A DNA stretch of 50,880 nt, taken from positions 8,150 to 59,029 of the forward strand of contig NZ_QUAK01000062.1 in assembly GCF_003429565.1 (NCBI RefSeq). Direction: 5' to 3'. The stretch is from Streptomyces triticagri (GTDB lineage: Bacteria > Actinomycetota > Actinomycetes > Streptomycetales > Streptomycetaceae). Position 1 is the stretch's first letter. Each line of letters begins with the position of its first letter. Below, piece after piece: positions 8,497-16,983 of this stretch. The notes under the pieces are model-generated. The model was not told the origin of the DNA, made no database searches, and worked only from the letters and a program-made list of their open reading frames with translations. Position numbers and translations under genes: made by a program.

Positions 8497-9699
8497 TCAC
8501 CCTACGGGGCGCTCCCGCTGGCCGGGCAGCGTCGGGCGGGCGGGCGCGTAGGCGTCGGAGGTGGGTTTGCCACCGTCCGACGCCACCGGCGTGCCGGTCG
8601 CTCCGAGTGCCACTGCTGCGGCCGTGCGTCTGGTCTGCGCGGGTACGGGTCCCGCGAGCTCGGCCTCGACGGGGCGCTCGCCCTGCGGCCTGCGCGCCCG
8701 GTAGGCGGCGCGGTACGCGGCGGGGGAGGACCCCAGCTGGCGGCGGAAGTGCCCGCGCAGGGCGACCGGTGAGCGGAAGCCGCAGCGGCCTGCGACCTCG
8801 TCCACCGAGTAGTCGGAGGTCTCGAGCAGCCGCTGGGCCTGCAGTACCCGCTGGGTGATCAGCCACTGCAGGGGGGCGCTGCCGGTGAGCGAGCGGAACC
8901 GCCGGTCGAAGGTCCGCCGGCTCATGTAGGCGCGCGCGGCGAGGGTCTCCACGTCGAACTGTTCGTGGAGGTGCTCGAGTGCCCAGGCGACGACCTCGGC
9001 GAGCGGGTCGGCGCCGATCTCCTCCGGTAAAGACCTGTCGAGGTAGCGCTCCTGACCGCCGCTGCGGCGCGGTGGTACGACGAGGCGGCGGGCGAGTGCC
9101 CCGGCGGCCTCGCTGCCGTGGTCGCTGCGCACGATGTGCAGGCAGAGGTCTATGCCGGCGGCGGTGCCCGCGGAGGTGAGGACGTCGCCGTCGTCGACGA
9201 AGAGCTCGCGCGGGTCGACGTGCACCGACGGGTAGCGCTTGGCGAGGGTGGGTGCGTACATCCAGTGGGTGGTCGCCGGGCGGCCGTCGAGCAGTCCGGC
9301 GGCGGCGAGCACGAAGGCTCCGGTGCACAGGCCGACGATCCGTGCGCCCTCCTCGTGGGCCCGGCGGAGCGCCTCGAGCGACTCCGCGGGTGGCGGGGAG
9401 GTGATGGACCGCCATGCGGGGACGACGACGGTGCCGGCCTTCGCGATGGCCTCCAGGCCGTGTGGCGCGGTGAGTTCGAGTCCGCCGGTCGTCCTGAGCG
9501 GCCCCTCCTCGCCGGAACAGACCATGAGGCGATACCGCGGTACGCCGGCGTCCTGGCGGTCGATCCCGAACACCGAGAGCGGGATGGAGCTCTCGAAGAT
9601 GGGGCCGCCGCTGAACAGCAGCACGGCGACGATTTCCCTGCGTCGGCGTCCGGTGAGTTTCCTTGCCTCCTCCGGTGCGGCAGTGGAGTCGTGGCTCAC
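8497..9699 (-). CDS. adpA: AdpA, AraC-family master regulator of development and secondary metabolism
   Basis: A 400-residue protein starting at GTG 9699 ([14 protein letters not shown]) behind GAGGGGGG. Residues about 20-200 form the DJ-1/PfpI (GATase1-like) dimerisation domain ([42 protein letters not shown]). Residues about 230-345 are the AraC/XylS double helix-turn-helix ([45 protein letters not shown]). The sequence matches Streptomyces AdpA throughout, apart from the variable Pro/Ala-rich C-terminus. The interdomain linker (RSLPEE) contains a TTA Leu codon, so translation needs the bldA tRNA. Upstream is a 434-bp non-coding region. Known targets in other species include protease, sporulation and antibiotic regulator genes. 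Confidence 0.97.
   Translation of the reverse strand: MSHDSTAAPEEARKLTGRRRREIVAVLLFSGGPIFESSIPLSVFGIDRQDAGVPRYRLMVCSGEEGPLRTTGGLELTAPHGLEAIAKAGTVVVPAWRSITSPPPAESLEALRRAHEEGARIVGLCTGAFVLAAAGLLDGRPATTHWMYAPTLAKRYPSVHVDPRELFVDDGDVLTSAGTAAGIDLCLHIVRSDHGSEAAGALARRLVVPPRRSGGQERYLDRSLPEEIGADPLAEVVAWALEHLHEQFDVETLAARAYMSRRTFDRRFRSLTGSAPLQWLITQRVLQAQRLLETSDYSVDEVAGRCGFRSPVALRGHFRRQLGSSPAAYRAAYRARRPQGERPVEAELAGPVPAQTRRTAAAVALGATGTPVASDGGKPTSDAYAPARPTLPGQRERPVG
9028..9030 (-). other. TTA leucine codon in adpA (bldA-dependent)
   Basis: The minus strand reads AGG TCT TTA CCG GAG (Arg-Ser-Leu-Pro-Glu) in the linker between the DJ-1-like and AraC domains. TTA is very rare in Streptomyces and needs the tRNA made by bldA. 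The same position carries TTA in adpA of other species, so this is the conserved developmental checkpoint. Confidence 0.95.
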
Positions 9700-10133
9700 G
9701 GTGCTAAGCCCCCCTCGATAGTCGCGGCTCCTCGACTGTGTCGCTGGCTCCCTCGGTCCTGCGCACGGTCCTTCACAATCACAGTCCCTGTCACAGTCCC
9801 TCGGTCCTGCACGAGTCCCCCGCCCAGACGGTCATGATCGAATCTACTGCGTCCCGTGGGGCCTGCGTGACCAGTTCAGGACTCGACACATTGTCGACAA
9901 GGCAACTTGGCGTGAAGCATTCGATCACGAAGCGTGGCACTCAAGGGCGTTCCGTGGAAGTACGCCTCGGATCCATGGCCGGTCCCCGTAGGGTGCGTCG
10001 ACCCGCTCCACCCCTTTCAGCCCTGGTGGTAAGGGGGTTGGAGGCCCGGAGTGCCAACGCTCCGGGCACTGCCGGAGTTTGGCTGAAAGTAGACGGGGGC
10101 GCACAGTCGGATCAAGTCAGCGCCGCGCGTAAT
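9700..10133. promoter_or_regulatory. Non-coding region upstream of adpA
   Basis: This 434-bp stretch has no credible gene; the long plus-strand frame across it has no domain and is a high-GC artefact. It holds the adpA ribosome site, two copies of CCCTCGGTCCTGC (near 9750 and 9799), and clustered CACAGTCC repeats around 9780-9797. It also has a perfect palindrome TTGTCGACAA at 9891-9900 and TGGCGTGAAG at 9908-9917. The last matches the AdpA consensus TGGCSNGWWY at 9 of 10 positions. Long adpA leaders in other species bind AdpA itself and gamma-butyrolactone receptors; which elements act here is inference. Confidence 0.5.
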
Positions 10134-10508
10134 TCAAGCCGAGTGTCGACCGCTGCTGTGCGCCCCTGTGTGCGCCCTGTCGCGTCGGGCTCGCGGCAGG
10201 TCCACGGCGCCGGCGGACGGTGGGTCCGCCGGGAGTGCGGGCGTCCCTTCGGCAGGACCGGCCGCGTCGCTCCGCGCACCGCGCTCGCAACGGCGGAGCA
10301 GCACCCGGCACACCCCGGTGACGGCCGCCAGGCCGAGCGCGGCCTCCGCGGTGCCGAGCAGCCCGGTGCCGTAGATCACGAGTACCACCGGCACCAGGAC
10401 GCAGCTGAAGGCGGCCCAGCGGACCAGATCCCCGACGGTGTCGGCCTCCGGTGCCGTCTCGGGCGCCGGGTCGCTCGATCCGGTGGATGCGGGGGACGGT
10501 CCGGGCAC
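10134..10508 (-). CDS. Small two-span membrane protein of unknown function
   Basis: A 124-residue protein starting at GTG 10508 behind AGAGGGAG. A Pro/Ser/Glu-rich cytoplasmic-like head comes first. Two hydrophobic segments follow at about residues 31-48 (WAAFSCVLVPVVLVIYG) and 53-70 (AEAALGLAAVTGVCRVLL), then an Arg-rich anchor and a charged tail. I recognise no domain. Third-position GC and the strong ribosome site support it as real. It lies at this place next to adpA, as I recall from other Streptomyces, but nothing ties it to AdpA function. Confidence 0.7.
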   Translation of the reverse strand: MPGPSPASTGSSDPAPETAPEADTVGDLVRWAAFSCVLVPVVLVIYGTGLLGTAEAALGLAAVTGVCRVLLRRCERGARSDAAGPAEGTPALPADPPSAGAVDLPRARRDRAHTGAHSSGRHSA

Positions 10509-10990
10509 TGCGTGCTCCCTCTGGCTCGATGTCTCCCGTTCAACGTCACGCCTTCCGGCCGGTCACTGTCCGTGGGGCGGCGAGGTGACGCGGCCCCGGA
10601 ACGGACGCGGAGGGAGCCGGCCGGTGGTGGGGTTCCTGGGGCATCCGGCGATTCAAGGGGCTTACACGGCTTACACCTGCTGATACGGGGCAGAAGCGGG
10701 CCAGAATGCTGTACCTGCCAGCGACCGTTGCCATCCGGGGCGACCTCGTGCATGCTCCCTGGAATGCCGCGGAACCCTTGCGGGAACTGGGCAGGGCAGG
10801 AGTGTCGCCGTACCCTTGGGGGTATGGGGTCGGGAAGATGAATCCCGGACAGGCATCCCTGTCGTCCGACCGCCCGTCCAGTACGCATCGTCCCCGCTCC
10901 ACACCGTTCCTCCGACCACGTGGCCGCCCCGGCAGCCGCAGAGACCACAGCAGCCGCCCTCCACCGAGGACTTTCTTCGCCGAGACACCG
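10509..10990. other. Divergent intergenic region, no gene
   Basis: 482 bp between the small membrane protein and the universal stress protein. Frames crossing it look like high-GC noise. The only structure I see is a tandem repeat of GGCTTACAC at 10659-10676. Promoters for both flanking genes must lie here. Confidence 0.4.
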
Positions 10991-11515
10991 ATGGCCGGTC
11001 ACGAATTCCCTGAACCCACGGACCGCAAGCGGCAGGTCACCGATCCCACGGTCGACCCCCTGGCGGCGGAAGAAGCACGTCACCCCTGCGATCCGGCCTT
11101 CCGGCACGGTGTCGTCGTCGGCTTCGACGGATCGACCTCGAGCGAGCGGGCCCTGTCGTACGCGATCGGCATGGCGAACCGCACGGGCTCGGGCCTGATC
11201 ATCGTGCACGTGGCCAACCGGCTGCCGACCACCGTCTGGGCGGGCTGCGAACCGCCGGTGTTCGTCGACGTCCCCGATCACCGCACCGAAGTGCTCGGCC
11301 TCGAGCTGGCCTGTGCGGACTATCTCGGCTCGGTCTCCTGGATCCTGGTCGAGCGCGGCGGCGACATCTGTCACGAACTCGAGGAAGTGGGCCGGGAGTA
11401 CGAGGCGGACGCCATCGTCGTCGGCTCCACACACGGGCTCGTGGGGCGGATGTTCGGATCGGTGGCGGGCCGGCTCGCCAAGCGCGCGCAGCGCCCCGTC
11501 GTCGTCATTCCCTGA
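10991..11515 (+). CDS. Universal stress protein (UspA family)
   Basis: A 174-residue single-domain Usp. ATG at 10991 is the first sensible start (MAGHEFPEPTD); the longer frame upstream is Arg/Pro-rich noise. After a 38-residue charged head, the fold begins with GVVVGFDGSTSSERALSYAI. It ends with the ATP-binding signature ADAIVVGSTHGLVGRMFGS, then AKRAQRPVVVIP. The glycine pattern G-2x-G-9x-G(S) suggests an ATP-binding subclass. The Shine-Dalgarno is weak. It stands alone and converges on glmS. Confidence 0.88.
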   Translation: MAGHEFPEPTDRKRQVTDPTVDPLAAEEARHPCDPAFRHGVVVGFDGSTSSERALSYAIGMANRTGSGLIIVHVANRLPTTVWAGCEPPVFVDVPDHRTEVLGLELACADYLGSVSWILVERGGDICHELEEVGREYEADAIVVGSTHGLVGRMFGSVAGRLAKRAQRPVVVIP

Positions 11516-11905
11516 CCGGCGTCCGCAGCCGCCGCCCCAGTCGGCGCCCAGCCGGTTCCTCAGCCCGCGCCTCATTCCGTAACGCGGCTGCGGGCCTGCT
11601 CATATCGGCCTGTCGGGCCGTCAACTTCCTTCCGGATCAACGGAATCTACCCGCGCGTAGAGGTGCTGTGCGCCCTTGCCGCGGGTACGTATCAGGCACG
11701 GGCGTCCACGCGGTGACGCCGGGTCGGCGAGCTGCCGGCCGGTGGGTGACGGCCGCCGGCGCGCGGCAGCCTGAGGCCGGGGTTAGGGCGATCCCGGCAT
11801 CCGAAGGGAGCGGCCCCCTGAGTGCGTGGTGGCACACGCAGGGGGCCGCTCCCGTATGCTCCCCGCCGGCACCGGACGGGAGCGGCCGGATCCGGAAGCG
11901 GCCGA
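11516..11905. other. Convergent intergenic region
   Basis: 390 bp between the usp and glmS stop codons. It contains the strong hairpin listed at 11806-11853. I see no gene with credible codon use or a ribosome site. Confidence 0.5.
11806..11853. terminator. glmS terminator, perfect 15-bp stem
   Basis: GGGAGCGGCCCCCTG at 11806-11820 is exactly complementary to 11839-11853. The 18-nt loop holds a further GTG/CAC pairing. It lies 53 bp beyond the glmS stop on the minus strand and also faces the usp transcript. Confidence 0.8.
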
Positions 11906-13720
11906 CTACTCGACCGTCACCGACTTGGCCAGGTTGCGCGGCTTGTCGATGTCCCGGCCGAGGGCCAACGCCGTGTGGTAGGCGAGGAGTTGGAGCGGGA
12001 TGCCCATCAGGATCGGGTCGAGCTCGGTCTCGTTCTTCGGCACCACCACGGTGTGGTCGGCCTTCTCCTGCTCCTGGTGGGCGACCGCGAGGATCCGGCC
12101 GCTGCGGGCCTTGATCTCCTCGAGCGCCGCGCGGTTCTTCTCGAGCAGGTCGTCGTCGGGGACGATCGCCACCGTCGGCAGGGCCGGCTCGATGAGGGCG
12201 AGCGGGCCGTGCTTGAGCTCCGAGGCGGGATACGCCTCGGCGTGGATGTAGGAGATCTCCTTGAGCTTCAGGGAGGCCTCGAGTGCCACCGGGTAGCCGC
12301 GCACCCGGCCGATGAACATCATCGACTTGGCGTCCGCGTACTCCTCGGCGAGCTTCTTGATCTCGTCCTCCTGCTGGAGGATCTCGGAGATCTGCTCGGG
12401 CAGTTTGCGCAGGCCGGCGATGAGCCGCTTGCCGTCGGCGACCGACAGGTCCCGGATGCGGCCGAGGTGCAGGGCGAGGAGGGCGAAGGCGACGACGGTG
12501 TTGGTGAAGCACTTGGTGGAGACCACGCAGACCTCGGGCCCCGCGTGCACGTACACGCCGCCGTCGGTCTCGCGGGCGATCGCCGAGCCCACCACATTGA
12601 CCACGCCGAGCACCCGGGCGCCCTTGCGCTTGAGTTCCTGCACGGCGGCCAGCGCGTCGTACGTCTCACCGGACTGGGAGACCGCGACATAGAGCGTGTC
12701 GGGGTCCACGACGGGATTGCGGTAGCGGAACTCGGAGGCCGGCTCCGCGTCCGCGGGGATGCGCGCGAGCTCCTCGATCAGTCCGGCGCCGATCAGGCCC
12801 GCGTGGTACGAGGTACCGCAGCCGAGGATCTTCACCCGGCGGATGGTGCGCGCCTCGCGGGCGTCCAGATTGAGTCCGCCCAGGTGGACGGTGGAGAACC
12901 GGTCGTCGATACGGCCGCGCAGCACCCGGTCCACGGCGTCGACCTGCTCGGAGATCTCCTTGTGCATGTACGTGTCGTGGCCGCCCATGTCGTACGACTC
13001 GGCCTCCCACTCCACGGTGGTCGGCGAGGCCGTCGTGCGGGAGCCCTCGGTGGTGTACGTACGGAAGTCGTCGGCCTTGATGGTGGCCATCTCGCCGTCG
13101 TCGAGGGTGACGACCTGGCGGGTGTGCGAGACGAGCGCGGCCACGTCCGAGGCGACGAACATCTCCTTCTCGCCGATGCCGAGCACGACCGGGGAGCCGT
13201 TGCGGGCCACCACGATGCGGTCGGTGAAGTCGGCGTGCAGGACGGCGATCCCGTACGTGCCCTCGACGAGGCGGAGGGCCTCGCGGACCTTCTCCTCCAG
13301 GGTCGGGGCCTGGGAGCGGGCGATCAGGTGGGTGAGCACCTCGGTGTCGGTCTCGGAGAGGAACTCCACGCCGTCGGCGACGAGCTTGGCGCGCAGCTCG
13401 GAGGCGTTGTCGACGATGCCGTTGTGGACGACGGCGACCTTGGACTCGCCGTCCAGGTGCGGGTGGGCGTTCTCGTCGGAGGGGGCGCCGTGGGTGGCCC
13501 AGCGGGTGTGCGCGATGCCGGTGGTGCCCGCGAACCGCTTGGGGACACGGGACTCCAGATCACGTACGCGGCCCTTGGCCTTGACCATCTTCAGGCCGCC
13601 GGACTTGCCGGTGATCACCACGCCGGCCGAGTCGTAGCCGCGGTACTCGAGGCGCTGCAGGCCTTCGAGCAGCAGGGGAGCCACATCGCGTTTGCCGATG
13701 TATCCGACGATTCCGCACAT
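11906..13720 (-). CDS. glmS: Glutamine--fructose-6-phosphate aminotransferase (isomerising)
   Basis: A 604-residue GlmS, which makes glucosamine-6-phosphate from fructose-6-phosphate and glutamine, the first step to UDP-GlcNAc for cell wall. The N-terminal Ntn glutaminase domain has the catalytic Cys right after Met (MCGIVGYIG), HTRWATHGAPS and HNGIVDN. Two SIS domains follow: one with LGCGTSYHAGLIGA and SQSGETYDALAAV, the second with MFIGRVRGYPVALEASLKLKE. The C-terminus DKPRNLAKSVTVE is canonical. ATG 13720 follows AGAGGA. No ribozyme-like leader is evident in the 86 bp upstream. Confidence 0.97.
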   Translation of the reverse strand: MCGIVGYIGKRDVAPLLLEGLQRLEYRGYDSAGVVITGKSGGLKMVKAKGRVRDLESRVPKRFAGTTGIAHTRWATHGAPSDENAHPHLDGESKVAVVHNGIVDNASELRAKLVADGVEFLSETDTEVLTHLIARSQAPTLEEKVREALRLVEGTYGIAVLHADFTDRIVVARNGSPVVLGIGEKEMFVASDVAALVSHTRQVVTLDDGEMATIKADDFRTYTTEGSRTTASPTTVEWEAESYDMGGHDTYMHKEISEQVDAVDRVLRGRIDDRFSTVHLGGLNLDAREARTIRRVKILGCGTSYHAGLIGAGLIEELARIPADAEPASEFRYRNPVVDPDTLYVAVSQSGETYDALAAVQELKRKGARVLGVVNVVGSAIARETDGGVYVHAGPEVCVVSTKCFTNTVVAFALLALHLGRIRDLSVADGKRLIAGLRKLPEQISEILQQEDEIKKLAEEYADAKSMMFIGRVRGYPVALEASLKLKEISYIHAEAYPASELKHGPLALIEPALPTVAIVPDDDLLEKNRAALEEIKARSGRILAVAHQEQEKADHTVVVPKNETELDPILMGIPLQLLAYHTALALGRDIDKPRNLAKSVTVE

Positions 13721-13807
13721 GGGTGTTGGTCCTCTTCTCGGGGTGCTCTGCTCGGTCTTGGGGGCTCGGGGGCTCGGCCCGGGCTGGGCTTTTCGCGAGG
13801 GTGGTGG

Positions 13808-14095
13808 TCAGCCGTAGACGATGCGGCGGAGCTGTCTGAGGGAGAGCTCGGGCGGTGCCACGGCGCGGTAGTCGAGTTCGCCGGCGATCTGCTCGAAGAT
13901 CGCCGCGTTCAGCAGGCCCTGGGCCTGGAGTTCGCGGTGTCTGCGGCGGACGTAGTCCTCGGCGGTCTCGTCGAAGTACGCCAGGACGTCCTGGATGACC
14001 CGCAGGGCCTCGCCCCGCTGGAGGGAGGTGCTGCGCGTCAGGTGGTCGACCAGGTCCTCGTGCACTCGACGATCCTGGGGTATGGGCGAGTGCAT
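13808..14095 (-). CDS. Small conserved hypothetical protein
   Basis: A 95-residue, mostly helical, charged protein (HEDLVDHLTRSTSLQRGEALRVIQDVLAYFDETAEDYVRRRHRELQAQG). It has no membrane segment, signal or known motif. The pattern of acidic and basic residues and codon use support a real gene. It lies between glmS and the DUF4429 gene in the same orientation, 87 bp before the glmS start, and I recall similar small ORFs there in other Streptomyces. The start ATG 14095 has only a weak ribosome site. Confidence 0.7.
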   Translation of the reverse strand: MHSPIPQDRRVHEDLVDHLTRSTSLQRGEALRVIQDVLAYFDETAEDYVRRRHRELQAQGLLNAAIFEQIAGELDYRAVAPPELSLRQLRRIVYG

Positions 14096-14102
14096 CGCAA
14101 GA

Positions 14103-14126
14103 ATCCTGCCCGAATCCGGGCAGGAT
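14103..14126. terminator. 10-bp hairpin between the two small genes
   Basis: ATCCTGCCCG at 14103-14112 pairs perfectly with 14117-14126 across an AATC loop. It lies downstream of the DUF4429 gene and just before the start of the 95-residue gene, so it may terminate or attenuate read-through. Confidence 0.6.
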
Positions 14127-14160
14127 CGTGGCGTTCCATGGGTGTTCGGTCGGGCGCGCG

Positions 14161-14190
14161 GTCGGGTTCCGTCGGGTTCTGTCGGGTTCC
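14161..14190. repeat. Three tandem copies of a 10-bp unit
   Basis: GTCGGGTTCC, GTCGGGTTCT and GTCGGGTTCC lie head to tail just after the DUF4429 stop, followed by a partial GTCCGG. One base differs among the three. Confidence 0.85.
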
Positions 14191-14205
14191 GTCCGGCGGA
14201 GGGCT

Positions 14206-15114
14206 TCAGAGGCGCTTGAGTACCGCCTGCTTGGCGAGGCTGAACTCTTCGTCGGTGAGCACTCCCGACTGGTGCAGCTCGCCCAGCTCCCGCAGCCGGC
14301 GCAGGAGCGCGTCGTGATCGTCGTTCGCAGGGGCGGGGGAGCGGGTGGCGCCGGGCGTATCAGCGGAAGGGGTGGGCGACGCGGGTCCGGCGATGGCAGC
14401 TGTCGGTTCCGGGCTCGCGGGGTGCGGCATCCGGGCCCGTACCGCGGCCGCCACCAAGGCCATCAGGGGGTCCTTCTTGAAGCCGAAGAGCTCCACCGAA
14501 TTCGGGTCGTACTTCGGCGGGGCCTTGGTCGGTGCGTGCCGCACGGTGAAGCGGAGGTAGCCGTTCTCCCAGCCGACCGCGGGATGCCACTCGACGGTGG
14601 CGAGATCGCTGAGGGCGAGGGAGCGGGCGCCGGCCGCGGACTTGGCCTCCTCGGCGTTCCACTTCCACTCGAGGCGGATCTGCTCACCGTCGAAGGAGAC
14701 CGTGCCGTCGCCGGCGGTCGCCGACAGCGGCACCGCGGGACCGGGCAGCAGATAGCTGTCGCTCGGTTCGGACGGGACCTGCTCGAGGAGCAGGGCGTTG
14801 CGCACCTCGTCCACGAAGTACTCGGCGACTCCGTAGCGGTCGGAGTCCACGGTCAGCTGATAGGGGTCCGAGGCGTCCTCGAGCTTGCCGTGCGTGACCT
14901 GGAGCAGCGGATCCGCGCCGTCCCGCAGCCGGAGCCGCAGCCGCCCCGACTTCTTGCCCTGCTCGAACGAGATGGCGGCCACTGCCCTTACGGGGACGGC
15001 CAGTTCGCCGAGGGTCTTGCGCAGCAGGCTCACCCCCTTGTCGCGGCCCGGGACGATCCGCAGGGTCTCGCCGTCGAAGGTCCAGGTCCCGTCGCGCTGG
15101 ATGATTTCCGCCAT
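14206..15114 (-). CDS. DUF4429 and SHOCT domain protein
   Basis: A 302-residue cytoplasmic protein. Two related beta-rich units fit DUF4429: residues about 1-120 (GTWTFDGETLRIVPG; QLTVDSDRYGVAEYFVDEVRNAL) and about 135-220 (GTVSFDGEQIRLEWKWNAEEAK; GYLRFTVRHA). A Pro/Ala-rich linker follows. The C-terminal 35 residues are a SHOCT motif (LLRRLRELGELHQSGVLTDEEFSLAKQAVLKRL split over the end of the protein), a short module common in actinobacteria. Molecular role unknown. ATG at 15114 lacks a clear ribosome site. It is divergent from the hexosaminidase gene. Confidence 0.8.
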   Translation of the reverse strand: MAEIIQRDGTWTFDGETLRIVPGRDKGVSLLRKTLGELAVPVRAVAAISFEQGKKSGRLRLRLRDGADPLLQVTHGKLEDASDPYQLTVDSDRYGVAEYFVDEVRNALLLEQVPSEPSDSYLLPGPAVPLSATAGDGTVSFDGEQIRLEWKWNAEEAKSAAGARSLALSDLATVEWHPAVGWENGYLRFTVRHAPTKAPPKYDPNSVELFGFKKDPLMALVAAAVRARMPHPASPEPTAAIAGPASPTPSADTPGATRSPAPANDDHDALLRRLRELGELHQSGVLTDEEFSLAKQAVLKRL

Positions 15115-15156
15115 GCCGCGATTCTGTCATCAGGCCTGTCGGGCCGGTCGTTCAAA

Positions 15157-15172
15157 ATTGGTCTACACCCCT
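15157..15172. promoter_or_regulatory. Candidate DasR site upstream of the hexosaminidase gene
   Basis: ATTGGTCTACACCCCT matches the DasR-responsive consensus ACTGGTCTAGACCACT at 13 of 16 positions. It lies 42 bp before the hexosaminidase start, in the divergent promoter region. DasR is the GntR-family regulator of GlcNAc and chitin use; hexosaminidase genes are known or predicted targets. Confidence 0.6.
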
Positions 15173-15213
15173 TGACCGGGCCCTGGTGTGCCGGTAGCCA
15201 TGAGGAGGTTGGG

Positions 15214-16965
15214 ATGCACATGCCGCGCCGGCCGTCCGTCGCGGCGCCGGGGGTCTTCCGTACGCCCCGGGGAACCACAGCTGAGAGCCCGTCGAAGGGA
15301 ACCGAGCCTGTGAGCCGTCCACGATCCACACCACGTCCGCCGGCCGCACCGCGTCTGCCGGGCCGCATCCTGGGTGCGCTGCTCCTCGTCGGGGCCGTCG
15401 GGGTCTGCGGAGTCGGGGCCGCGCCGGCCAGCGGGGCCGAGCAGCCGGCGCCAGTCCCGCTCGGCCGCGTGATCCCCGCTCCGTCCTCGGTGCAGGCGGA
15501 GGGGCCCGGCTACGAGATCACCGAGGGCACGCAGATCCGTGTCGGGGGAGAAGACGGAGGAGAAGGCGGCGATGCGCGCCGCGTCGGCGACTATCTGGCG
15601 GATGTGCTGCGGCCGTCCACCGGGCATCCGCTGCCCGTCACCGAGGACTCGGGCAACGACGGCATCCGGCTCGAACTCTCGCCGGACGAGAGCGACTTGG
15701 GCGAGGAGGGCTACCGGCTCGAGTCCGGCGACGAGGCCGTCACCATCACCGCCCGCGAGCCGGCGGGACTCTTCCACGGCGTCCAGACGCTGCGTCAGCA
15801 GCTGCCCGCGTCCGTGGAGCAGGACACCGAACAGCCGGGGCCCTGGCAGGTGGCCGGCGGCACCATCGAGGACGTCCCGCGCTACGCCTACCGCTCCGCC
15901 ATGCTCGACGTCTCACGGCACTTCTTCAGCCCGGACAAGGTCAAGCGGTACATCGACCAGCTGGCGCTCTACAAGATCAACAAGCTGCATCTGCATCTCA
16001 GTGACGACCAGGGCTGGCGCATCGCCATCGACTCCTGGCCGCGGCTCGCCGAGTACGGCGGTTCCACCCAGGTCGGCGGCGGCGAGGGCGGCTATTACAC
16101 CAAGGCCGAGTACAAGGACCTGGTGAAGTACGCGTCCTCCCGGAACCTCGAGGTGATTCCCGAGATCGACCTGCCGGGCCACACCAACGCGGCCCTCGCC
16201 TCGTACGCCGAACTCAACTGCGACGGCGTCGCCCCGCCGCTCTACACCGGCACCGAGGTCGGCTTCAGTTCGCTCTGCGTCGACAAGGAGATCACGTACG
16301 ACTTCGTCGACGACGTGATCCGCGAGATCGCCGAGCTCACCCCCGGCAAGTACCTCCACATCGGCGGTGACGAGGCGCACTCCACCACCCACGAGGACTA
16401 CGTCGCGTTCATGAACCGGGTGCAGCCGGTCGTCGGCAAGTACGGCAAGACCGTGGTGGGCTGGCACCAGTTGACCGCCGCCACGCCCGTGGAGGGTGCG
16501 GTCGCGCAGTACTGGGGTTACGACGCGACGAGCGCGGAGGAGCGCAAGCAGGTCGCCGACGCGGGGAAGAACGGCACGGGTGTCGTGCTCTCGCCCGCGG
16601 ACCGCTCGTATCTCGACATGAAGTACGACGAGGACACGCCGCTCGGCCTGTCCTGGGCGGGACTTGTCGAGGTCGACCGGTCGTACGACTGGGATCCGGC
16701 CTCCTATCTGGAGGGGCTGCCCGAGGACGCGGTGCTCGGTGTCGAGGCGCCGCTGTGGTCGGAGACGTTGTCCGAGTCGGACGAGGTGGAGTTCATGGCG
16801 TTCCCGCGGCTTCCCGGGATCGCGGAGCTGGGGTGGTCGCCGGCGGGGTCCCACTCCTGGGACGAGTACAAGGCTCGGCTGGCCGAGCAGGGGGCTCGGT
16901 GGGATGCGCTCGGGATCAATTACTACAGGTCGCCTGTGGTGCCGTGGCCTGCGGCCGGCGATTGA
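15214..16965 (+). CDS. Secreted beta-N-acetylhexosaminidase, GH20
   Basis: A GH20 enzyme of 583 residues from ATG 15214, which is preceded by AGGAGG. GTG 15310, behind GAAGGGA, is an alternative giving a more normal signal peptide (SRPRSTPRPPAAPRLPGRILGALLLVG...ASGAEQ). A GH20b domain follows (RVIPAPSSVQAEGPGY). The catalytic barrel has MLDVSRHFFSPDKVKRYID, HLHLSDDQGWRI and the essential Asp-Glu pair in HIGGDEAHS; WGYDATSAEE and aromatic residues later line the pocket. It releases terminal GlcNAc or GalNAc from chito-oligosaccharides outside the cell and fits with the DasR-like site and glmS nearby. Confidence 0.93.
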   Translation: MHMPRRPSVAAPGVFRTPRGTTAESPSKGTEPVSRPRSTPRPPAAPRLPGRILGALLLVGAVGVCGVGAAPASGAEQPAPVPLGRVIPAPSSVQAEGPGYEITEGTQIRVGGEDGGEGGDARRVGDYLADVLRPSTGHPLPVTEDSGNDGIRLELSPDESDLGEEGYRLESGDEAVTITAREPAGLFHGVQTLRQQLPASVEQDTEQPGPWQVAGGTIEDVPRYAYRSAMLDVSRHFFSPDKVKRYIDQLALYKINKLHLHLSDDQGWRIAIDSWPRLAEYGGSTQVGGGEGGYYTKAEYKDLVKYASSRNLEVIPEIDLPGHTNAALASYAELNCDGVAPPLYTGTEVGFSSLCVDKEITYDFVDDVIREIAELTPGKYLHIGGDEAHSTTHEDYVAFMNRVQPVVGKYGKTVVGWHQLTAATPVEGAVAQYWGYDATSAEERKQVADAGKNGTGVVLSPADRSYLDMKYDEDTPLGLSWAGLVEVDRSYDWDPASYLEGLPEDAVLGVEAPLWSETLSESDEVEFMAFPRLPGIAELGWSPAGSHSWDEYKARLAEQGARWDALGINYYRSPVVPWPAAGD

Positions 16966-16983
16966 GGGACTGTCCGGCAAATC

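Noticed and set aside
9738..10841. A 367-residue plus-strand frame upstream of adpA
   Set aside because: Random, Arg/Pro-rich composition with no domain or ribosome site. It crosses the adpA leader and a minus-strand gene.
13721..13807. glmS ribozyme or DasR site in the glmS leader
   Set aside because: 86 bp with no ribozyme-like core and no dre match. Actinobacteria do not use the ribozyme here as far as I know.
11822..14317. An 831-residue plus-strand frame over glmS
   Set aside because: It is a shadow of glmS, which has complete GATase and SIS motifs on the minus strand.
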